NCBI RefSeq assembly: GCF_008831285.2
Contig: NW_022205047.1
Span: 1 to 41,560, forward strand
Reading direction: 5' to 3'
DNA from: Nymphaea colorata
Lineage: Eukaryota; Streptophyta; Magnoliopsida; Nymphaeales; Nymphaeaceae
Length of the DNA stretch: 41,560 nt
This document shows positions 34,520 to 41,560 of this stretch, in pieces. Every line of letters begins with the position of its first letter. Within the stretch, counting starts at the first letter, position 1. The notes under the pieces were generated by a model. It had not been told where the DNA came from. It saw only the letters and a list, made by a program, of their open reading frames with translations, and ran no database searches. Made by a program: the position numbers and the translations under genes.

Positions 34520-36683
34520 ATGTCTTTGTAAAGTTAACCCTAAGTTGATAATAATTTTTGGACAAAGTTTCTAATAGAAACACGTTTCTCTTCACCCCGC
34601 GTTTCTTGCGCCTCCATCTTCTTCTTCCTCACCATTTCTGTGTGAAACATCTGAGGTTCTTCTCCAGCCTCCTCAGATTCATCAATGGCGGATTGGCAAC
34701 CCGGCATTATCCCACACCCTCCGCTGGTTTTCTCTACCAGGAGGTGAACCGAAGCAAGCAGCCGGTGGGTTGTCTTCTTCATCGTCTACCCGAGCAGAAG
34801 CATAGGTGAATGTCGTGCGGACTCCTCAGCTACAGGGGTGTTGAGAGGCATCATCTACCATCCAGAAGGCATCCTCCAGCCTTCGCGCAATGCCTACACG
34901 GCGGTGTGAAGATCTGAGATGCAATCGATCATCCGACGGGCATAAAACCAGCTAAGTTTGTTTTTCCAGCGTCATTTCCTCTTGTAGTGACTGTAAATCG
35001 CCTCCCAAATCGTTCTTATACCATGGGACCCTTCTGGAATCCGTGAGGATGACCTGAGGAAGGATCGAAGCGAAGGAGAATCGATTAGGGGGTCGTTTGG
35101 AGGAAGATCGAGCCTCTTTTTGAGTCTTCGGTTGAAACAGGCCTACCACAGCCAGTCTCAGTCCGAGCTTAAATCGAAAGGTCAATCGGCAATAACTTTT
35201 GGGGGTTTTGATACTGTTCGCTTCCCACCGAATCAAGCTTTCTATAGGAAGTGGAATTGTTTCAATCCGTTCAGTATTGAGTGAGTTAAGAGCTTGAGAA
35301 GCCGGAAGTAGGTTCTGTCAAGCAATTCCGCCGACCAGTTCCTGTTTCCGGCGACATTTCCGGCGATCCAACCATCGGATCTTCACGATTCCGGTGCCAT
35401 TCGATTCCCAACATCCCTGAGATCATCTCCACCAAGTTTGACGTCGATCGGACCCTAGATGGCGTCTCTGGAGGCGACGGTCAGAATCTGGCGGGTATAG
35501 GCGGCGATCATCCCTGTTTCTCCGCCACAGGCGGCTGCGACCCAATATTCGCTTAGAACATTGGGAATACAGCACCACGGGGTGATCTATTGACTCTAGC
35601 TTGTTCCAAATTTGATTATCTGTCGATTGCAAGTGGTTTCATGTCTTGATTTGATCGCATTGGGGTGGAGTGGCTATTTGAAGACCTGCGGCTGTTCTTC
35701 TGCGCGGCGGCATTTACTGAAACAGGCGACAGAACTACAGCAACTTTGGGGATCAACGACTGGGGTCTAGACAGCTCCGATTCATCTCAAATTTGGAGCG
35801 TCTACTCCTTGGCTAGGGGGCTTGCTACATTCCAAATTTCAGAATTTTTGGAGGTGTCTATGGATTGTTATGAATTTTTGAGCGAAGACCTCTCAGGCAG
35901 TCCTGAAGCTGTTTTGCGCCTGATAAATTTCTGAACGGAGGACAGAACGTGCGCGATTTCAGAGCTCAACGACCTGGCCTTAAACTCAACGGATTTGGCT
36001 CAAACTTGAGGCGTCTACTCCTGAGGATGTCTACTTGTTGCTGACCAAATTTGGGGATTTTTGGAGCCTCCTGTGATTTTCTACGAATTTTCGACTGGAG
36101 GTCACTTTCTGTCAGCGCCTGAACCTGTCGTCTTCGTTTTTCAGAACAGAGGCCGAGCCTCTACGCTACCCCGATCTCGTTTTCTTCGATATTGGGGAAA
36201 CGAGCATCGTTACCCTGTCCCACTATAGCACGGGGAGGGTGTTCTTGCTTACAAACCCGCCTACACGGCGCGCGGCATAGTGAGATCCTCGAAGGCTCGA
36301 TTAGCCGACGACACACCTCCTTGCGGCTTGGCCACCTAGGGGTTGAGGGTGTGGTTTGTGCGCTTAGGCATGTATGTTTATGATGAATGCTTGGATGTGA
36401 ATGTGGTTGAGTGAGGTGAGCGTTTAAGTTGTATCGTCGTGGTTGTATTAAGCTTTGAGGCCCTTAGCATTCTTGTAGTAGGATTGGCCATTTGGGTTCG
36501 GGAAACACTCTTGTAATTCTGTCCTAACTTGGGAAATTAAGCCGGGGTTGCTTTCCGGCAGGAAAAGAGTGTAAAGTCTTCTTAATACTTAGCCTAACCA
36601 GAGCCTGCCCCAAGAGATCTTGGGAAGGGAGTTCGGCATTCGGCAGCGAGCTTAGGCAGTCCTAGCCGGGTTCCCACCAGTTT

Positions 36684-36695
36684 GGTATCAGAGCA
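36684..36695 (+). promoter_or_regulatory. Primer binding site of element 2 (initiator Met tRNA)
   Basis: TGGTATCAGAGC lies three bases after the LTR end and is a perfect match to the plant iMet tRNA 3' end complement. Confidence 0.92.
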
Positions 36696-36718
36696 CCTTG
36701 GGGGCTGATTGAGCAGCT

Positions 36719-37220
36719 ATGGCAAAGAAGAAGAACTCAAGAGTTGAGCAACAGGAAATTGATTTGGGCGTCGAAGATGCAGCCACCGAATCACTTCAAG
36801 AGGGCAGTGGAAGAAATGAATCAAACCGAGAAAAGTTCTCACGGATAGAAACCGAACTTGAGGAAATGAGAGTAAGAATGAGTCGGCAAGATCAGCCATC
36901 ACGTGTGGAAGAGAGGCTGTCTCGTTTTGAGGAAGCTATGATTCGTATGACTGATAACTTCACGCAAATAAGTCACCAATTGGGTTTCTTAACCGGCCGA
37001 ATGAATAAAATGGACCAATTGTCATAGAAGGGCTAAATCAAAGAATGGACCGTATGGAAAGATCTGTTAATCATGGGTACAACCGAGAAGATAAGGGAAA
37101 AAGACCTTATGAAGAGGCTCACACATCATATCAAGCTCCCAAAGAGCATGCCGCATCGAGTTTTGGGGGATTAAAATTGGAAAAGACACTCAAATTCCAC
37201 CCAAAACCAATGAAGCTCAT
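36719..37220 (+). pseudogene. gag: Element 2 gag N-terminus, broken
   Basis: The ATG at 36719 is only 23 bases after the PBS. The frame MAKKKNSRVEQQEID continues for 102 codons with a strongly charged helix, predicted coiled coil (FSRIETELEEMRVRM, RVEERLSRFEEAMIRM), and stops at 37025-37027. The homologous reading goes on in another frame (GLNQRMDRMERSVNHGYNRE), then shifts again into the core frame near 37221. The coiled coil probably serves Gag multimerisation. Confidence 0.8.
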
Positions 37221-38549
37221 ATGGGAAATAAAAAACCCATGGGGGTTAACATGGTAACTTGTTCCAAACCACCGGTAGAAAATGATTTTGAAGAGATTTC
37301 AGATGAAGATAGTGAGAAAATCAGACAAAGAAGTGAGAAAAAGTGGGGCCAAAAGAACATAGAACCCCGATCCAACATTCGGGTTGACTTTCCTAGGCTT
37401 GATGGCAAAGACGCCCAAGATTGGGTGATTAAAGCGGAACAATACTTTGAGTGCCAAGAAGTTAGGGAGGACAAAAAGATTACCACAACCATGATCTACT
37501 TCGAAGGGGCAGTTATGAGGTGGTATCGGTCGTACAAGAGGAAAAACCCGGTCATGGTATGGGAAACATTTTCAAATGCATTACTCGCTCGCTTTGGAGT
37601 CTCGTCATATACTAATTATCATGTGGAACTCATCAATATGAAACAAATCACTACCGTGGAAGAGTTTCAAGGTCGATTTGAGGACATGTCAGGTATGGTT
37701 GGAGATTGGCCCGAACCCGCACTCATAGGTGCATTCATGTCGGGATTGAGAGAGGATCTTAGAATTGAGATGCTATCCGAGGAACATGTAGATTTAGACA
37801 GTTGCTTTGCAAGGGCACGAGTTATGGAGGAAAAACTCCTCAAACGGGCAGCTTATGAGAAGTTCTCTAAGATCGGAGGCTTCAACCAAAACAAAGGGAA
37901 TTTCAACAAGCCTACTCCTAAACCACAGCCACAAGGGTTTCCAAAGAGAGATACACGTCCAGCCGTTAGGGACAATGTTCCGGTTCGTTACATCACCGCT
38001 AAGGAGAGGGATGAAAGGTTCAAGGCAGGGCTATGCATGTCATGTGAGGAAAAGTGGTTCAAGGGACACAAATGTAAGAGATTTCAGCTAATGGTGGTTG
38101 TAGAGGATGAGTACGAAGTTGAGGTTTCAATCGCAGTTGAGGAAGAGCTGCCAGTAGAACAAGAATGCCCAACTGAAATTGAGAAGGAGGATGGGGTTTT
38201 TCACTCCATGAGGGACCCAAACCGTCCTAAAGCAATGCGTGTTCTTGGAACCATTCAAGGGCACAGAGTCACAATATTGCTCGACTCGGGAGCAACTCAT
38301 AATTTTATGAGTTTAGAAACGGCCAAGGATAGTGGTTGCGTATTGGAAGATCAAACACCACTCACGGTGTTGGTAGGAGATGGAACAAGGCTACCTTGCG
38401 CCCACATTTGCCGAAACATGGACATAACCGTGCAAGAGATTCCATACAAGATAGATGTCTTAGTTCTTCCGATCAAAGGAATGGACCTTGTTCTTGGTGT
38501 CGAATGGTTAGAGACACTTGGGGGATCTATTGGGATTTCTCCAAAATGA
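37221..38549 (+). CDS. gag-pro: Element 2 Gag core, zinc knuckle and protease
   Basis: The longest clean frame in the window (442 codons). The Gag core runs from ~residue 53 (RVDFPRLDGKDAQDWV, then MRWYRSYKRKNP and a GAFMSGLREDLRIEM block) to ~215. The knuckle LCMSCEEKWFKGHKC has Cys272, Cys275, His283 and Cys285, all intact. An acidic linker follows. The protease active site [12 protein letters not shown] has Asp355, and VLVLPIKGMDLVLGVEWLETLG ends the protease. The frame is lost by an extra base at about 38520, just after this. Gag core, knuckle and protease look structurally complete, unlike the rest of pol. It is part of an element that cannot replicate alone. Confidence 0.88.
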   Translation: MGNKKPMGVNMVTCSKPPVENDFEEISDEDSEKIRQRSEKKWGQKNIEPRSNIRVDFPRLDGKDAQDWVIKAEQYFECQEVREDKKITTTMIYFEGAVMRWYRSYKRKNPVMVWETFSNALLARFGVSSYTNYHVELINMKQITTVEEFQGRFEDMSGMVGDWPEPALIGAFMSGLREDLRIEMLSEEHVDLDSCFARARVMEEKLLKRAAYEKFSKIGGFNQNKGNFNKPTPKPQPQGFPKRDTRPAVRDNVPVRYITAKERDERFKAGLCMSCEEKWFKGHKCKRFQLMVVVEDEYEVEVSIAVEEELPVEQECPTEIEKEDGVFHSMRDPNRPKAMRVLGTIQGHRVTILLDSGATHNFMSLETAKDSGCVLEDQTPLTVLVGDGTRLPCAHICRNMDITVQEIPYKIDVLVLPIKGMDLVLGVEWLETLGGSIGISPK

Positions 38550-38951
38550 AGATGAGATTTGAGATGGCAGGGGGAGATCAAATGACGCTTGAGGGAATTC
38601 AACCCAACTTAGAACCGAAGGCAGCCATCAAGGCTCTCGCAGCTCAATAGCCAGCCCTATGGCTGATATCGTTAGCCACTGATGTACCTCCAAAAGGGAA
38701 AGAGACCGAAATCATTCCCAAAGAAGTTCAGCAAGTACTTGATAGTTTTGAAGATGTCTTTTCTGAACCCAAGGGTTACCTCCTCCAAGATCATATGACC
38801 ACAGGATTGTCCTATCGAACGGGGCAGAACCGGTAAATGTTAGGCCTTATCGGTATGGGTTTACACAGAAAACAGAGATAGAGATGTTGGTAAAAGAAAT
38901 GCTTGAAGGGAGAATCATTCGCCCGAGTAGCAGTCCCTTCTCCTCTCCTGT
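38550..38951 (+). pseudogene. pol: Element 2 protease-RT linker and RT N-terminus
   Basis: Reading continues in another frame (KMKMRFEMAGGDQMTLEG, LEPKAAIKALAAQ), stops at a TAG (38648-38650) and goes on to [15 protein letters not shown]. After a further shift come [14 protein letters not shown] and [13 protein letters not shown], which is the start of RT. At least three breaks lie in this 400-bp stretch. Confidence 0.78.
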
Positions 38952-39362
38952 TTGTTGGTCAAGAAGAAGGATGAAACTTGGAGATTTTGTGTTCATTATA
39001 GAGCACTAAACGAAGTCACGATTAAGGACCGCCACCCTATACCCGTCATTGACGAGCTCCTTGATGAATTGGCGGGCGCTTCCATTTTCTCCAAGCTTGA
39101 CTTAAGGGCGGGTTATCATCAGATACGCATGGATAAGCAGGACGTACCCAAGACCGCATTTAGAACTCACGATGGGAATTATGAGTTCTTGGTCATGCCC
39201 TTCGGATTAACCAATGCCCCGGCTACATTCCAACGATGTATGAATGATATTTTCAGACCACATCTGAGGGATTTCATTCTAGTTTTCTTCGATGGCATTC
39301 TGGTTTACAGCCGATCATTAGAGCACCACATTGTCCACTTAAGGAAGATACTACAATTTTGA
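38952..39362 (+). pseudogene. pol: Element 2 reverse transcriptase core, active site mutated
   Basis: A 136-codon open frame covers the RT palm and fingers: [52 protein letters not shown] and [18 protein letters not shown]. The catalytic box, normally [YF].DDILVYS, reads FFDGILVYS: the second Asp is Gly (codon GGC, 39294-39296, residue 115). The frame ends with a TGA at 39360-39362, after LRKILQF. Even without frameshifts this RT should be inactive. Confidence 0.9.
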
Positions 39363-40060
39363 GGCAAAATGAACTCTTTGCAAAAGCTTCTAAGTGCAGT
39401 TTCGGTCAAGAGTCAATCGGCTATTTGGGACACATAGTGTCCAAAGAAGGTGTTAGAGCTGATCCAGAAAAGCTCCATGCCATGGAGCAATGACCTTTGC
39501 CAAAAGACCCGAGAGGAATGAGGGGATTTCTAGGTCTTACTGGTTACTATCGAAGATTTATTCAAGGCTATGGATCTATAGCCTCCCCTTTGACGAAAAT
39601 GTTGAAAAAGGGGGAGTTCACCTGGACGGATCACTCAAGGGAAGCGTTCCTAAAGCTTAAGGCAGCAATGTTAGCCGCATCCGTGCTAACCTTGCCAGAT
39701 TTTTCACTTGATATCGTGGTGGAGACGGACGCAAGCGACGTTGGTGTTGGGGCTGTCCTCAGCCAAAAGGGCCACCCAATAGCCTACATGTCCAAGGCTC
39801 TCACCCATAGGGCAAAGCCATTGTCCACATATGAAAAGGGGTTATTTGCCATCGTGTTGCCGTAGAGAAATGGAGGCCCTACCTCATCGGGCGCAAATTC
39901 ATTGTGAGAACGGATCATAGTAGTTTAAGGTATATGCTCAAACAAAGGGTCTCAACACCTACTCAACAAAGATGGCTTGCCAAGCTATTGGGTTACGATT
40001 TTACAATCGAATACAAGAAAGGAACTGAAAACTCCGGCGGCTGATTCGTTATCGAGATTT
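39363..40060 (+). pseudogene. pol: Element 2 RT thumb and RNase H, broken
   Basis: NELFAKASKCSFGQ and GYLGHIVSKEGVRADPEKL precede an in-frame TGA (39491-39493) where a Trp is expected. A 122-codon frame (39497-39865) then holds FLGLTGYYRRFIQGYG and the RNase H motifs ETDASDVGVGAVLSQ and STYEKGLFAIV. The catalytic Glu of EKELLAIV is Gly (GGG, 39839-39841). A one-base loss after VLP shifts the frame, and the end of RNase H (VRTDHSSLRYMLKQRVSTPT) is in another frame, with the TDH Asp kept. It ends near a TGA at ~40043. Confidence 0.86.
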
Positions 40061-41298
40061 GGAGAGCAATTTCTAACCTTGTCCGTTCTGGAAACCGATT
40101 TGTGGCAGCATTGGTCATTGAGCAAGAGGCTGATGAAGGTTTGAGACTACTTAGAGCATCGGTTCAGCAGAATCCGGGATCAATTCCAAATCATGGCATG
40201 GGCAAAGCTGTGGTACCACGCGGTTCCTCCCTCAAAAAGGAGCTCCTATCACACTTTCATTGTTCAACCACCACAGGTCACGAAGGCGTGGCCAAACACT
40301 TGCAAGGATCAAAACCCAATTTTGGTGGGAAGGGCTGAAAGGAGAAGTCAAAGAGTTTGTGAGAAGTTGTCAGATTGCCAAAGGGAAAAGTATAAAGCAA
40401 CCAAGCCACCCGGGCTGATGCACCCCTTGCCAATACCTACAAAACCTTGGGCTGATGTATCAATGGATTTATCGATGCAATGCCACGTTCGGAAGGAAAG
40501 GAAGCGGTGTTTGTAGTGGTGGACAGATTGACGAAATATGGGCATTTTGCCCCTCTTCCAAGACACTACAATGGGTCGTTGTTGTCGGGATATACCAAAC
40601 TATGTCGGCAAACTTCATGGAATGCCGAGCACTATCGTTTGTGATAGGGATTCGATATTCCTAAGTTCGTTGTGGCGCGAGTATATGCGCATGGCTGGGA
40701 CTTCATTGCAGTTCAGTACAGCCCACCACCCGCAAACCGATGGGCAAAGCGAGGTGGTGAACAGACACTAGAGACCTATCTGCGATGTTCGCGGGGAACG
40801 AACTCCGAACACTTGGGTTCGGTATGTTGCTTGGGCAGAATGGTCCTACAACACTAGTCTCCATTCTGGACTAGTATCACTCCCTACGAGGCACTTATGG
40901 GTGTCCTCCTCCACTCATTCCAAATTATGAAGTAGGGACACTCAGGATGATGAGGTGGACTGCACACTCCGTAATCGGGATGAGATCTTGGCAGTTTTGA
41001 GGCAGCATATCGTAAGAGCCCAGAATCGGATGAAACAAACATACGATAAAGGTCACAAAGATCGAGAGTTCAAGGTTGGGGATATGGCATGGTTGAAGAG
41101 GCTACCTATGCGACAAAAATCGTTGCTTGGACAGCCTTATTCCAAACTTTTACCCCGTTATTATGGGCCATTCCGGGTTTTCAAAGAGTTGGCAAGGGAG
41201 CCTACAGGTTAGCACTACCGCCCACCGCATTAGTCCATTCGGTCTTCCAGGTAACTAGGCTCAAGCCGCATTTTGGTCAGTTGCCAGAACTTATTTAA
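40061..41298 (+). pseudogene. pol: Element 2 integrase, broken by several frameshifts
   Basis: The His half of the zinc domain (LLSHFHCSTTTGHEGVAKHL) is at 40246-40305 and the Cys half near 40365 is shifted by one base. The first catalytic block near 40450-40475 (DVSMDL) is shifted after the Asp. The second block [17 protein letters not shown] (~40632-40683) and [14 protein letters not shown] (~40722-40765) are intact in one 77-codon frame. Further breaks occur near 40770-40960. A frame at 40955-41212 and an overlapping one to 41298 hold KRLPMRQKSLLGQPYSKLLP and the GPF module (LPPTALVHSVFQVTRLKPHF). Confidence 0.85.
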
Positions 41299-41496
41299 CC
41301 TTTGCCAGATTTTCGGCCTAGACCGTATAGGATACTTCGTCACCGGCACATGCAGAGAGAGGGTCGTCAGAGACATGAGGTTTTGGTCGAGTGGACGCCC
41401 CAGATTCAGGAACGTCATGGGAGCTATATGACAGGATCGTCGAGGATTTCCCAGCTACTAGAGCTTGGGACAAGCTCAGTCTCAGCGTGGTGGATC
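41299..41496 (+). pseudogene. pol: Element 2 chromodomain remnant
   Basis: PYRILRHRHMQREGRQRHEV and LVEW open a chromodomain. The second half (SGTSWELYDRIVEDFPATRA) is in another frame because of an indel near 41397. After one more slip the frame GQAQSQRGGSD crosses into the 3' LTR. The region before the LTR (AGCGTGGTGGATC, 41484-41496) is a weak polypurine tract. Confidence 0.75.
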
Positions 41497-41560
41497 TGAT
41501 ACGGAACTCCCTAGGACTAGGCCGGGACTAGCCTTGATTGCTGCCGAATCCCATCAACTA
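41497..41560 (+). repeat. Start of the 3' LTR of element 2 (window end)
   Basis: TGATACGGAACTCCCTAGGA and the following 44 bases are identical to 33641-33704. The rest lies outside the window. Confidence 0.92.

Larger units (their letters stand above)
33641..36680 (+). repeat. 5' LTR of element 2
   Basis: A 3040-bp LTR, from TGATACGGAACTCCC to GGGTTCCCACCA. A TATA box is at 34512-34519. The first 622 bp are one long open frame (to 34262), which corresponds to the pol tail in the 3' LTR. The region 35650-36160 has the repeated TTTTGGAG / GAATTTTTG style also seen in the LTR of the minus-strand element. The U5 end shares AGTAGGATT and GGGGTTGCT blocks with the LTR of element 1. Confidence 0.9.
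33641..41560 (+). mobile_element. Element 2: Ty3/gypsy chromovirus LTR retrotransposon, 3' LTR cut by window end
   Basis: Contains a 5' LTR (33641-36680), PBS, gag-protease, RT, RNase H, integrase, a chromodomain remnant and the start of the 3' LTR (41497 on). It is the same group as element 1, with near-identical blocks such as KRLPMRQKSLLGQPYSKLLP, but a different family: the LTR bodies do not align except near the U5 end. The 64 visible bases of the 3' LTR equal 33641-33704 exactly, which would suggest a young insertion. Even so, the coding region has many single-base frameshifts. The candidate left target duplication is AGATC (33636-33640); the right one lies outside the window. Confidence 0.92.

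Overview
This window is repeat-rich nuclear DNA of a flowering plant. The evidence is two Ty3/gypsy chromovirus-type LTR retrotransposons with an initiator-Met tRNA primer site, a third related element on the minus strand, a Tourist-like MITE, and intron-containing fragments that I recognise by memory as plant TIC110, selenium-binding protein (methanethiol oxidase) and VAL/HSI2 B3 factor genes. I cannot place the species more precisely. I found no intact protein-coding gene; almost every coding stretch is broken by stops, frameshifts or deletions.

Layout. 1-287: left flank with a tRNA-like remnant. 288-11875: element 1 (+), a complete but dead retrotransposon with LTRs of about 3.0 and 3.35 kb, 5-bp target duplication TGCAA on both sides, PBS, broken gag-protease, a reverse transcriptase that has lost its catalytic core, RNase H, integrase and a chromodomain. 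11881-15133: a tandem repeat of about 265 bp (12461-13166), then 1.9 kb of AT-rich TATATG/TACATA sequence that contains a ~410-bp duplication. 15134-15498: MITE. 15499-24675: low-copy-looking DNA with gene fragments, all on the + strand: an unidentified exon-like frame (16101-16260), a TIC110-like fragment whose exon is tandemly duplicated (19909-20771), a selenium-binding-protein fragment (21463-22119) and a probable first VAL exon (23209-23262). 24676-31114: a minus-strand chromovirus-like, apparently non-autonomous element (partial Gag, protease, then a novel open region running straight to the polypurine tract and LTR), present as a head-to-tail tandem duplication of about 3.66 kb. 31350-32479: remnants of VAL middle and B3 exons (+). 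33641-41560: element 2 (+), a related chromovirus with a 3.04-kb 5' LTR; only the first 64 bp of its 3' LTR are inside the window.

The three retroelements belong to one chromovirus-like group. All have a Gag knuckle of the C-x2-C-x7-H-x-C type, and in all of them the frame that ends pol runs through the polypurine tract into the LTR with a shared motif of the form RA(W/L)GQA....GG.D..LP. The most noteworthy signals are that LTR-encoded C-terminal tail, the Gag-protease-X non-autonomous element, and the cluster of same-strand fragments of three unrelated host genes. No CRISPR, rRNA or complete tRNA gene was seen.
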